Assembly (NCBI GenBank): GCA_017619635.1
Contig: JAFZRZ010000067.1
Location: 1 to 64,000, forward strand
Length of the DNA: 64,000 nucleotides
Source of the DNA: Lachnospiraceae bacterium
GTDB lineage: Bacteria; Bacillota; Clostridia; Lachnospirales; Lachnospiraceae
Direction: 5' to 3'
The notes under the pieces are model-generated. The model saw only the letters and a list, made by a program, of their open reading frames with translations. It made no database searches and was not told the origin of the DNA. Within the stretch, counting starts at the first letter, position 1. Every line of letters starts with the position of its first letter. Shown piece by piece: positions 56,231 through 64,000 of this stretch. Both the position numbers and the translations under genes were made by a program.

Positions 56231-57994
56231 TTAGGATTCTTTAGGTAAGACTATCTGTATGTGAACATCATCAAGCTGTTTTTTGTCTACTACTGCAGGA
56301 GCATCCATCATGACGTCCTGTGCGTTCTTGTTCATCGGGAAAGGAATTATCTCTCTTATCGATTCCTCACCTGCTATGAGCATTACCATACGGTCTACTC
56401 CGGGTGCGATTCCACCGTGAGGCGGTGCTCCGTATGTGAATGCGTTGTACATTGCCGGGAACTTGGCCTTAACATCCTCTTCGCCGAGTCCGACAAGTTT
56501 GAATGCCTCTATCATGATCTGCGGATCGTGATTTCTGATAGCACCTGATGAAAGCTCAACGCCGTTACATACGAGGTCATACTGATAAGCCAGTATGTCA
56601 AGCGGATCTTTTGTCTTTAAGGCTTCAAGACCGCCCTGAGGCATTGAGAAAGGATTGTGGCAGAATTCGAGTTCTCCCGACTCCTCTCCGATCTCATACA
56701 TCGGGAAATCAACTATCCAGCAGAACTCATAGGTCTCTTTGTTCATATGACCTTCTGCAGCTGCTCCCAGAAGCTTTCTGAACACACCTGCGGTCTTTTG
56801 TGCCGTGAGCAGGTTTCCTGCTGCAAGACCTACAAAGTCACCGTTCTTAAGTGAGAGTGCATCTATAACTTCCTGCTTTCTTTCCTGAAGGAACTTGGCG
56901 ATACCGCCTACCAGCTCACCGTTCTCATCAAGTCTGAACCAGTATGTCTTTTGAGCCGTGGTAACCTCAACATCGGCTATCATTGCATCTATCTGTTTTC
57001 TTGTTGCAGAAAGGTTATCTACAACGATAGCTTTAACCACATTTCCCTCGAAAGGTGCAAATCCACAGCCCTTCATGACTTCGGTAGCATCCTTAAGTTC
57101 AAGGTCTATTCTGAGATCGGGCTTGTCAGATCCGTATCTGTCCATTGCCTCAAGATAAGGGATGCGGACAAACGGAGCTGTTGAAGCGCTCTTGTAAACA
57201 CCGTACTTTGCAAATATGGGAGGAAGAACATCCTCGATAACAGAGAAGATATCCTCCTGATCGGCAAATGCCATCTCCATATCGAGCTGATAGAACTCTC
57301 CGGGAGAACGGTCAGCACGCGCATCCTCATCTCTGAAACAGGGTGCTATCTGGAAGTATCTGTCAAATCCTGATGCCATTAAGATCTGCTTAAACTGCTG
57401 GGGTGCCTGGGGAAGTGCATAGAACTTGCCCGGATGGTTACGTGCCGGAACAAGATAATCCCTTGCGCCTTCAGGTGATGAGCATGTAAGTATGGGAGTC
57501 GTGATCTCCATGAAATCATGTGCGGTCATTGCGTTTCTTAACTCAGAAACGATCTTGCTCCTCAAAACGATCTTGCTCTTTACTTCAGGGTTTCTAAGAT
57601 CAAGATATCTGTATTTTAATCTGGTGTTCTCATCTGCTTCTTTTGAACGGTTTATCTCAAAAGGAAGCTCATTGTGATCACATCTTCCGAGTATCTTTAT
57701 CGATGTGGGAACAACCTCTATATCACCTGTGGCGATCTGTCCGTTCTTTGAAGATCTTTCTCTTACGCTTCCTGTTACGGATATCGTTGACTCCTTGTTA
57801 ACGGAATCTATGACAGCCATCATCTCTTCTGTTTCAACAACTATCTGGGTTATTCCGTAAAAATCTCTGAGTAAAACAAATCCGAGATTCTTTGATACCT
57901 TTCTTATATTTTCAAACCAACCAACCAATGTGACTTCTTTTCCTGCATCGGAAAGACGAAGCTCATTGCAATTATGTGTACGTGACTGTGTCAT
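56231..57994 (-). CDS. aspS: Aspartyl-tRNA synthetase
   Basis: A 587-residue bacterial-type class II synthetase. It has an N-terminal OB-fold anticodon-binding domain, then class II motif 2 in FRDEDARADRSPGEFYQLD, a GAD-type insertion, and motif 3 in GGIAPGVDRMVMLIAG. Length is normal. Whether it charges only tRNA-Asp or also tRNA-Asn cannot be told by eye. A consensus-like promoter lies upstream, and GAGG precedes the start. It is divergent from the ABC-F gene. Confidence 0.96.
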   Translation of the reverse strand: MTQSRTHNCNELRLSDAGKEVTLVGWFENIRKVSKNLGFVLLRDFYGITQIVVETEEMMAVIDSVNKESTISVTGSVRERSSKNGQIATGDIEVVPTSIKILGRCDHNELPFEINRSKEADENTRLKYRYLDLRNPEVKSKIVLRSKIVSELRNAMTAHDFMEITTPILTCSSPEGARDYLVPARNHPGKFYALPQAPQQFKQILMASGFDRYFQIAPCFRDEDARADRSPGEFYQLDMEMAFADQEDIFSVIEDVLPPIFAKYGVYKSASTAPFVRIPYLEAMDRYGSDKPDLRIDLELKDATEVMKGCGFAPFEGNVVKAIVVDNLSATRKQIDAMIADVEVTTAQKTYWFRLDENGELVGGIAKFLQERKQEVIDALSLKNGDFVGLAAGNLLTAQKTAGVFRKLLGAAAEGHMNKETYEFCWIVDFPMYEIGEESGELEFCHNPFSMPQGGLEALKTKDPLDILAYQYDLVCNGVELSSGAIRNHDPQIMIEAFKLVGLGEEDVKAKFPAMYNAFTYGAPPHGGIAPGVDRMVMLIAGEESIREIIPFPMNKNAQDVMMDAPAVVDKKQLDDVHIQIVLPKES

Positions 57995-58053
57995 GAAAGT
58001 ACTATGCTCCTCTTTATAAAATCAATATAATTCAATGATATTACAACTTTTTT

Positions 58054-58082
58054 ATAATACATCAGAACGCAAGCTATTTCAA
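58054..58082 (-). promoter_or_regulatory. Promoter of aspS
   Basis: On the minus strand TTGAAA (58077-58082), 17 bases and TATTAT (58054-58059) form a good sigma-A promoter 60 bases from the aspS start. It stands back to back with the ABC-F promoter. Confidence 0.6.
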
Positions 58083-58100
58083 GGGATTAGCGTTCGGTTG

Positions 58101-58128
58101 TTGACATCATCACGATCCGTGTTATACT
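58101..58128 (+). promoter_or_regulatory. Promoter of the ABC-F leader transcript
   Basis: TTGACA (58101-58106) and TATACT (58123-58128) are 16 bases apart, near consensus. Transcription should begin near 58135, leaving a leader of about 265 nucleotides before the ABC-F start codon. Confidence 0.8.
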
Positions 58129-58134
58129 CATTTT

Positions 58135-58399
58135 AGAATAAAAAAGAAAGGCTCGTTCATACGAGTGGGTGGACAGATGTTTAACAGATAGTTTGATTTG
58201 GTAGATACAGACGTTTTGATATGGCCCCTTTGGGTCTGTTTGTGTATGCCGGATTGGATTATCGTATTCATCAAAGCCATGTTTTTATGAGCACTTTCGG
58301 TATACCTGGTTTATGATTGTACGTATGATCTGCTTTCGGCACGGAAGCGGATCTTTTTGATTTACGGAGTCATATCTGTTTTATAGACAGGAGGTATAT
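58135..58399 (+). promoter_or_regulatory. Attenuator-type leader of the ABC-F resistance gene
   Basis: The leader holds several short reading frames and a strong terminator hairpin directly before the gene. The best candidate leader peptide is a 31-codon frame (58221-58316) whose last nine residues, MSTFGIPGL, can also start at an internal ATG (58287). A second frame, MPDWIIVFIKAMFL (58246-58290), overlaps that internal ATG by ATGA. A very short frame MFNR (58177-58191) follows GGGTGG. The layout matches ribosome-mediated attenuation known for antibiotic-resistance ABC-F and other ribosome-protection genes; the mechanism here is inferred. Confidence 0.6.
58327..58358 (+). terminator. Leader terminator upstream of the ABC-F gene
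   Basis: An 11-bp stem (GATCTGCTTTC at 58327-58337 with GGAAGCGGATC at 58343-58353, two G-U pairs, five-base loop) is followed by TTTTTG. It stands 10 bases after the last leader stop codon and 42 bases before the gene start. CTTTCGG occurs both in its 5' arm and upstream at 58294-58300, so an alternative pairing for the 3' arm exists. Confidence 0.8.
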
Positions 58400-59947
58400 A
58401 TGTCACAGATACAGGTTACAGATCTGACATTTTCATACGAGGGGACTTTTGACACCGTTCTTGAAAATGTCACATTCAATATAGACACAGACTGGAAGCT
58501 CGGACTGATCGGAAGGAACGGAAAAGGCAAGACCACACTCTTAAACCTTCTTATGGGCAAATATGACTATAAAGGCAGCATCGTATCCAGCGAGAGATTC
58601 GATTATTTCCCATATAGGATATGCGAAAAAGATCTTGCTAAAAATGCAGAGGAACTGATAGAGGTATGGAAGCCTCAGGTCGAGATGTGGCAGGTGCTCA
58701 TACAGATGAACCAGATAAAGATGGATCCCGAGTGCCTCTACAGACCTTTTAAAACACTGAGTCACGGTGAGAGGACAAGAGTCATGCTTGCTGTTTTATT
58801 TGCGGCAGAAAACGAATTCTTACTCATCGATGAGCCGACCAATCATCTGGATATGGACACAAGGCAGACCGTAAAGGAATATCTGTCTTCAAAACACGGC
58901 TTCATCCTGGTCTCTCATGACAGGGATCTTCTCGATGCTGTAACAGACCACGTGCTTGTCTTTAACAGAAACAGCATAGAGGTGCAGGCAGGCAATTTCT
59001 CCTCATGGTGGGAGAACAAGGAAAAGCAGGATGCATTCGCCATTGCAGAAAACGAGAAGCATGCAAAAGAGATAGGAAAGTTAAGAGCAGCCGCAGACAG
59101 GAGCAGCAGATGGGCCGAAAAGAACGAGAACACCAAGATCGGCTTTGATCCCATAAAAGAACACGACAGATGCTTATCGACCAGATCCTATATAGGCGCC
59201 AAGACAAAGAAGGCCCAGGCCCGTGTCAAAAACTACGAAAAAAGAGTTGAGCGCGAGATCGAAGAAAAAGAAGGTCTGTTAAAAGATATAGAGCAGGTGA
59301 CAGATCTTAAACTTAATCCGCTTAAGCATCACAAGGAAGTGCTGGTCAATGCCTCGGAATTAAGCCTCAGATATGAAGGTTGTGAAAACGCACTGTTTGA
59401 AGATTTAAGATTCGAGATAAAACAGGGTGAGCGTGTCGTACTTGCGGGTAAGAACGGATGCGGCAAATCAAGCATCATAAAAGCGATACTTAATGAGATA
59501 AATAAAAAAGACCACAGTTCGGTCTCATCCGAAAGATGTGATCTTTTGGTATCGGGTACGCTTGATGTCGCATCATCACTCACGGTATCCTACATAAACC
59601 AGGATACATCATTTTTGAAAGGCACGCTTAAAAACTTCTGCAAAGAACGTGATCTGAGTGAGAGCCTTTTGCTTGCGGTACTGCGTAATCTTGATTTTGA
59701 GCGTTCACAGTTTGAAAAGAACATGGAAGACTTTTCCGAGGGACAGAAGAAAAAAGTCCTTGTCGCTTCCAGTCTCATAACACCCGCTCATCTTTACATA
59801 TGGGATGAACCTCTAAACTATATCGATGTGTTCTCCCGCATACAGATCGAAAAGCTGATAGAGACTTATAAACCCACCATGCTTATAGTTGAGCATGATG
59901 TGATGTTCAGACAGAAGGTCTCTACCAAAACTGTTATGATACAGTAA
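58400..59947 (+). CDS. ABC-F ribosomal protection protein (Lsa/CplR-like antibiotic resistance)
   Basis: A 515-residue soluble protein with two ABC domains and no membrane part. Walker A motifs are GRNGKGKTTL and GKNGCGKSSI, signatures are TLSHGERTRVML and FSEGQKKKVLV, and Walker B motifs are FLLIDEPTNHLD and LYIWDEPLNYID. The start (SQIQVTDLTFSYEG and IDTDWKLGLIGRNGKGKTT) closely resembles the Lsa/CplR group, which displaces lincosamides, streptogramin A and pleuromutilins from the ribosome. The interdomain linker, the drug-displacing part, lies at about 190-320. AGGAGG precedes the start. A long attenuator leader fits drug-induced expression. Confidence 0.87.
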   Translation: MSQIQVTDLTFSYEGTFDTVLENVTFNIDTDWKLGLIGRNGKGKTTLLNLLMGKYDYKGSIVSSERFDYFPYRICEKDLAKNAEELIEVWKPQVEMWQVLIQMNQIKMDPECLYRPFKTLSHGERTRVMLAVLFAAENEFLLIDEPTNHLDMDTRQTVKEYLSSKHGFILVSHDRDLLDAVTDHVLVFNRNSIEVQAGNFSSWWENKEKQDAFAIAENEKHAKEIGKLRAAADRSSRWAEKNENTKIGFDPIKEHDRCLSTRSYIGAKTKKAQARVKNYEKRVEREIEEKEGLLKDIEQVTDLKLNPLKHHKEVLVNASELSLRYEGCENALFEDLRFEIKQGERVVLAGKNGCGKSSIIKAILNEINKKDHSSVSSERCDLLVSGTLDVASSLTVSYINQDTSFLKGTLKNFCKERDLSESLLLAVLRNLDFERSQFEKNMEDFSEGQKKKVLVASSLITPAHLYIWDEPLNYIDVFSRIQIEKLIETYKPTMLIVEHDVMFRQKVSTKTVMIQ

Positions 59948-59952
59948 AATAT

Positions 59953-62379
59953 CTATTCTTCATCCGGCATGAATTCGAGTATATCATCATCACCGGGTGT
60001 GAATTCCAATACATCGCTTCCCTCCTTGGCTTCTTCTATAGGGGGGAGCATGGTGCGGATCGCCTGACTTACAGCTTCATATCCGCTCATCATATCATCA
60101 TGGTCTTTATAGATCGTTTCCTCGTCTGCACTGTCAGCAGCGGCTTCGAGTTTTGCCGCCTTTTCAGACAGTGACATCGCACCGATCATCTTGGATGAGC
60201 TCTTGACCGAATGCACATAGACCGCGTAATTCTTCCAGTCTTTGTTCTCAAATGATGTTTCTATATTCTTTGTCTTATTCTTCTTTTCCTGCACATACTC
60301 GGTAAGCATCGTGGTGTAAAGCTCATTATCATTGTTGCAGAATACGAGACCTTTCTGAGTATCTATACCGGCATTCTTTAAGATATCGAAACCTTCCTGT
60401 TCCTGCTTTGTGTCATCAGCAGTCTCAACCGCCTCTTTACATATACGCTCGATCTTTTCTTCGGGAAGATGTTTCATCAGCATCTTTTCAAGCGCATAAC
60501 TGTCTATGGGTTTTGTAAGGTAATCCGAGAATCCCTCTTTAAGATATCTTTCCCTTGCTCCCACAACTGCATCGGCTGTAAGGCATATGATCGGAACATC
60601 ACTGCTTGCACCTCCCTCAGTCTCTCTTATACGGTGAAGAGCCTGGGTGCCGTCCATCTCGGGCATTCTCTGATCCATGAGTATCACATCATAGTGTTTA
60701 TCCTTAGCCATAGATACGGCATCTGCCCCGCAGATCGCAGTATCCAACACCATCTGGGTGTTCTTTAAAAGATTGGTGACAACCGTAAGGTTGACTTTCG
60801 TATCATCCACGATGAGCACATGAGCCGACGGAGCCCGGAAAGACTCCCTGTACATCCCTGCCTGAAGCACGTTTGCCTCAAACCTTGTCTGGAAATCTCC
60901 CATGGGTGCATCGTTTATTATCTTTTGCGGTATATTTACGGTAAACTCAGAACCCTTGCCGTACTCACTGACAACAGAGATCTTTCCTTTCATCATCTCC
61001 AGCAGACGCTGTGTTATGACAAGACCCAGACCTGTTCCCTCGACAGTGCTGTTTCTCTCCATCTCCAGACGCTGGAACTTGTTAAAGAGCTTATCTATAT
61101 CCTTCTGTTTGATACCTATACCGGTATCTTTTACCGACAATGTGAGCATGATCTCATCATCACTAATCTTCTCGCCCCTCAGCTTCATACATACCGATCC
61201 CTTCTCGGTGTATTTGACTGCATTCACGAGTATGTTTGAAAAGATCTGCTTAACACGCACCTCATCACCGCTAAGCTCATCCGGCAGTGACTGGTCAACA
61301 TCTATAACAAGATCAAGTCCTTTGTCCTTGGCCTTTATATGCATCATGTTGCTGAGTTCATTGAGCATGGAACTTAACTGATAGGGTGACTGTACGAGAT
61401 CCATCCTTCCCGCTTCGATCTTTGAAAAATCAAGTATGTCATTGACGATCGCAAGAAGATTGTGTCCCGCATTCTCAACATCAGTCGCATAGACAACGAT
61501 GTTTTTAAGAGAATCCTTAACAGCCTGTGAATCATTCTTAACTTTCTCCTGGGTTGCACGTCCCTCACGAAGGATCATCTCATTCATTCCCAGTACTGCG
61601 TTTATGGGTGTTCTGATCTCATGGGACATGTTCGCCAGAAAATCACTCTTTGCTATGTTCGCGCTCTCAGCACGCACCTTTTCTTCTATCAGTTCTCCCT
61701 GCATCCTGACAAAGGGTCTGACGATGATAAATGACAGCGCTCCCGCTACAAGAAGAGAAAACAAAAGTATTATCAGATAACTGATAACGGTGGAACGCAT
61801 CTGTGTAGACAGCTGAGCCTCAAACCAGTCAGCCGTAAAGTCAACGGCTATGATACCTGCCACCTCTCCTTTGGAATCAAAGACAGGGCTGTATGCACTG
61901 TAAAACTCTCCCCACTTATCCGAATAGGGAACCTCATCAACAGCCGCTTTACCATGCCCCGCACTGTCAAGCGCTGCAGTGTATTTTACACTGTCACCGT
62001 AGCCTGCCGGATCCACCTGATCCAGGTCCATCGTAAAGACATACTGTCCGTCTCCTTCTTTCTTTATGCTGTATATGTATTCAAGTTCTACATTATCCCT
62101 AAAGATAGCCAGCTTGTTATACATATCCTTGTAAACAGCATTCCCCACATCCTCTTTTTTCAGATCCCTTAACACGTCACCGTCAACCGAAGCCGAGGCG
62201 CAGTTTGCTATATCCAGCATTCTCTGCTGAATTGCTTTACGGATCGCTGTCCTTGCTCTGTATACCGAAACACTGCAAAACAGGATACTTGATATGAGTA
62301 AGATCATCTCGACCATGAAGATGATCCTTTTCGATATATGGCTGTTGCTGTTAACTTCTTTTTTCAAAACATACCCCAC
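59953..62379 (-). CDS. Hybrid sensor histidine kinase with receiver and Hpt domains
   Basis: An 808-residue membrane sensor. Two helices (about 18-38 and 200-221) enclose an extracytoplasmic PAS/Cache-like domain of about 160 residues. The kinase core has the phospho-accepting His253 in MSHEIRTPIN, then the N, G1 and G2 boxes (SNILVNAVKYTE, VKDTGIGI, GTGLGLVI). A receiver follows with Asp569 in ILMDQRMPEMDG, and a C-terminal Hpt domain has His723 in YVHSVKSSSKMIGA. A separate response regulator is expected but not present. The GTG start is used because GGAG is four bases before it. Confidence 0.93.
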   Translation of the reverse strand: MGYVLKKEVNSNSHISKRIIFMVEMILLISSILFCSVSVYRARTAIRKAIQQRMLDIANCASASVDGDVLRDLKKEDVGNAVYKDMYNKLAIFRDNVELEYIYSIKKEGDGQYVFTMDLDQVDPAGYGDSVKYTAALDSAGHGKAAVDEVPYSDKWGEFYSAYSPVFDSKGEVAGIIAVDFTADWFEAQLSTQMRSTVISYLIILLFSLLVAGALSFIIVRPFVRMQGELIEEKVRAESANIAKSDFLANMSHEIRTPINAVLGMNEMILREGRATQEKVKNDSQAVKDSLKNIVVYATDVENAGHNLLAIVNDILDFSKIEAGRMDLVQSPYQLSSMLNELSNMMHIKAKDKGLDLVIDVDQSLPDELSGDEVRVKQIFSNILVNAVKYTEKGSVCMKLRGEKISDDEIMLTLSVKDTGIGIKQKDIDKLFNKFQRLEMERNSTVEGTGLGLVITQRLLEMMKGKISVVSEYGKGSEFTVNIPQKIINDAPMGDFQTRFEANVLQAGMYRESFRAPSAHVLIVDDTKVNLTVVTNLLKNTQMVLDTAICGADAVSMAKDKHYDVILMDQRMPEMDGTQALHRIRETEGGASSDVPIICLTADAVVGARERYLKEGFSDYLTKPIDSYALEKMLMKHLPEEKIERICKEAVETADDTKQEQEGFDILKNAGIDTQKGLVFCNNDNELYTTMLTEYVQEKKNKTKNIETSFENKDWKNYAVYVHSVKSSSKMIGAMSLSEKAAKLEAAADSADEETIYKDHDDMMSGYEAVSQAIRTMLPPIEEAKEGSDVLEFTPGDDDILEFMPDEE

Positions 62380-62382
62380 TGT

Positions 62383-62401
62383 ACTCCGTTAAAACCGGAG
62401 T
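62383..62401 (-). promoter_or_regulatory. Hairpin sequestering the ribosome binding site of the hybrid kinase
   Basis: On the minus strand ACTCCG, a seven-base loop and CGGAGT form a 6-bp stem. The GGAG of the only evident Shine-Dalgarno site lies in its 3' arm, three or four bases before the GTG start. Translation may therefore be dampened or regulated; this is inferred from the fold alone. Confidence 0.4.
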
Positions 62402-62472
62402 TTTTAATAAATCATCAAGACAAAAAAATTATATAATATAAATCCTCTGCAAAAAAGATATATACATCAAAG

Positions 62473-63678
62473 TTAAATATCTGTTAACATCTCAATGCTC
62501 TTACAGTCATTAAAGATCATGAAACGTTTAAGGGTTTTATCAAGTGTATCGTTTAACTTTTTTGTCCTGCGGACATTTTCTTCCCACCAGAGTCCCTTTA
62601 CTCTTAACACGCCTTCTTTTCTGTCGACGGCCGTATCTATCCTTCCGACAAACCTGTCTCCAAAAACAATAGGCAGAGTATAATATCCGTACTTTCGCTT
62701 AACGGCAGGTGTATATATCTCCCATGCATAACTGAAATCCCAAAGGGCAAGTATGAGTGACTTATCCCACATGAGAGGATCAAGCGGAGCTATAAAAGAC
62801 ATCCTCGGTTTAAGATCTGCCGATCCGTTTATAACATCCCGCATAAGTCTGTCATCTTCTGTGCGGTAATAGAACACAGGCTTTATGCCCTCAACCATCA
62901 CAGGTATTATCCTGCCTTCACAAGTCAGTTTATCCAGGATCTTTTTTCGCGCATCGGCCTTCAGATACAGTCCAAGAAAAGCCGTGCTGTTCTTATCCCA
63001 TAACAGTCCCACGGCACCGATACGTCTTAGCACGCGCCATGACATAAAGCTTTCCTCATCCTCACAGGGATTCTTGGCATTTAAAATATCTTTTGGCAGA
63101 TACTTATATGAAAGATCATAGTATTTTCGGCTTCCTTTTTTATGGTGGATCACAAGTTCTCCGTCGGTATATAACTGTTCCAGCACAGATCTTGCCGCAG
63201 GAGACGGTTTTTGCCAGTTTCCGCTCCAGTGCATCGATGAATGCCAGAAAATCTCTCCCTTTATCGGAAGCTGATCGCTTGATACGGCACCGTTCTTTTC
63301 TATGTAGTCGACAGCCTGTTTCTCCAATACATCAAGGCCTTTAAATGTGTCGCCCAGTTCTCTGCTCCTGTCCCTGTAAGAGGAGAAATACGGCCAGTCT
63401 TTTGCAGGCCATATGGAAAGTTCCTTATCGGCATAATCAATTAAAAGCCTGTCTTTATACAAAAGCTCGTGAAGCATGGACTTTTTAAATCCCCTGACCC
63501 TGGACTGAAGAGTCAGCTCTGCATTCTTTCCGCATACATCCACAGGATCATACTGGATACATCCTGCCTGACAGACATACTCATATGCTCCCTCTTTTTT
63601 ATTAAAACAATAATCTCCGATCAGCCCCTGTTTTAAAAGGATAAACTGAGCGGCCTGTTGTCTGGTGATCGTTATCAT
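62473..63678 (-). CDS. AlkZ/YcaQ-family winged-helix DNA glycosylase
   Basis: A 401-residue protein of the HTH_42 (AlkZ-like) superfamily, which unhooks interstrand crosslinks and removes bulky alkylated bases. The catalytic Q-phi-D motif is present as Gln42-Tyr-Asp44 in GCIQYDPVDV; this variant marks the E. coli YcaQ (AlkX) branch rather than the Q-phi-Q AlkZ branch. Other family regions are KSMLHELLYKDRLLIDY, FIAPLDPLMWDKSLI and YYTLPIVFGDRFVGRID. Full length is normal. It follows an AlkZ-related gene on the same strand. Confidence 0.85.
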   Translation of the reverse strand: MITITRQQAAQFILLKQGLIGDYCFNKKEGAYEYVCQAGCIQYDPVDVCGKNAELTLQSRVRGFKKSMLHELLYKDRLLIDYADKELSIWPAKDWPYFSSYRDRSRELGDTFKGLDVLEKQAVDYIEKNGAVSSDQLPIKGEIFWHSSMHWSGNWQKPSPAARSVLEQLYTDGELVIHHKKGSRKYYDLSYKYLPKDILNAKNPCEDEESFMSWRVLRRIGAVGLLWDKNSTAFLGLYLKADARKKILDKLTCEGRIIPVMVEGIKPVFYYRTEDDRLMRDVINGSADLKPRMSFIAPLDPLMWDKSLILALWDFSYAWEIYTPAVKRKYGYYTLPIVFGDRFVGRIDTAVDRKEGVLRVKGLWWEENVRRTKKLNDTLDKTLKRFMIFNDCKSIEMLTDI

Positions 63679-63722
63679 GATCTTTTTCCGTTCTTATCAT
63701 ATATATTTCAATAAAGAATATA

Positions 63723-64000
63723 TCATCTGATCATCTTTTCTATCAGCGTCTGATCCGCATCCGGAAGTATCTTTTTAAAATGCCTGGCTATCCTTGCATA
63801 AGATTCTTCAGGTGTCCTCTTGTATACGGCATCACAAAACTTCTTTCCAAGAAACTTCTCGGGTGTTGAGTACTCCGCGACTCCCCATCCGTATCTGTTC
63901 CCGTATTTATCAACTGAATACCTGAAATCACTGATCACAACATAACACTGCTTCTGCAGTCTTGTTATCATGGTATCAAAACCTTTTTTCCCGTTCTTGC
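63723..64000 (-). CDS. C-terminal part of an AlkZ-related protein (5' end outside the window)
   Basis: The frame is open to the window edge, so at least 91 residues are encoded and the start is missing. The sequence GKKGFDTMITRLQKQCYVVI, then SDFRYSVDKYGNRYGWGVAE and YSTPEKFLG, matches what I recall of the end of short proteins named AlkZ-related, which lack the full glycosylase architecture. The internal ATG at 63971 is not a likely start because the frame continues upstream with family-like residues. It lies 44 bases upstream of the YcaQ-like gene. Confidence 0.6.
   Translation of the reverse strand, partial: KNGKKGFDTMITRLQKQCYVVISDFRYSVDKYGNRYGWGVAEYSTPEKFLGKKFCDAVYKRTPEESYARIARHFKKILPDADQTLIEKMIR

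Noticed and set aside
58177..58191. MFNR tetrapeptide as the main leader peptide of the ABC-F gene
   Set aside because: It ends about 135 bases before the terminator stem, too far for a stalled ribosome to affect it directly; kept only as a minor frame.

Overview
The window looks like a chromosomal segment of a low-to-mid-GC anaerobic Firmicute, most probably a Lachnospiraceae member (Butyrivibrio or a relative). This rests on family resemblance of the housekeeping proteins (GlnRS with a VTGKR loop, IMPDH, Hsp33, AspRS), Lachnospiraceae-style surface proteins and strong AGGAGG-type ribosome binding sites. I could not run a database search, so the genus is inference. Almost all genes between 7 and 58 kb lie on the minus strand.

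Layout. (1) 1-7 kb: the last codons of an IS3-family transposase, a TetR regulator divergent from a tiny Cys-rich membrane peptide, glnS, a cyclic-di-GMP GGDEF-EAL protein and a GT-C-like membrane protein. (2) 7-13.4 kb: a housekeeping operon read hisC, methyltransferase, hslO, single-TM protein, dapF, small membrane protein, guaB. (3) 13.4-15 kb: an orphan NlpA/MetQ-like lipoprotein gene and a 520-base non-coding stretch holding an 18-bp palindrome and a structured candidate small RNA. (4) 15-52.4 kb: a 37-kb cell-surface polysaccharide locus. (5) 52.5-55.2 kb: a zinc/cadmium efflux operon (separate HMA protein, P1B ATPase, ArsR sensor) with promoter and operator visible. (6) 55-64 kb: a LacI regulator and aspS, a divergent ABC-F antibiotic-resistance gene with an attenuator-type leader, a hybrid histidine kinase, and two AlkZ-type proteins, one running off the window.

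The polysaccharide locus falls into three apparent transcription units. Unit A (52.4 to 40.4 kb, closed by a terminator) has a UDP-sugar epimerase, a repeat-rich surface protein, an MBOAT acyltransferase with an SGNH partner, GT-C-like membrane proteins, another SGNH protein, an RlmI-type methyltransferase and a pair of SMR/EamA half-transporters. Unit B (promoter at 40.3 kb, to 21.7 kb) has two GH25 muramidase-like membrane proteins, rfbA, rfbC, an ABC exporter (Wzm and Wzt with a C-terminal carbohydrate-binding domain), a methyltransferase-kinase fusion resembling the O-antigen chain terminator WbdD, four family-2 glycosyltransferases and a phosphohexomutase. Unit C (promoter at 21.7 kb, to a terminator at 14.95 kb) has a WbaP/WcaJ-type initiating sugar-phosphate transferase, an LCP ligase, a further GT2, then HtrA and ClpX.

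Together these genes read as a nearly complete assembly line: initiation on undecaprenyl phosphate, elongation, capping by a methyl and/or phosphate group, cap-dependent export through Wzm/Wzt, attachment to peptidoglycan by LCP, and acylation outside the membrane. The O9a-like cap-and-export logic in a Gram-positive setting, and the attenuator leader of the ABC-F gene, are the two most interesting signals here.
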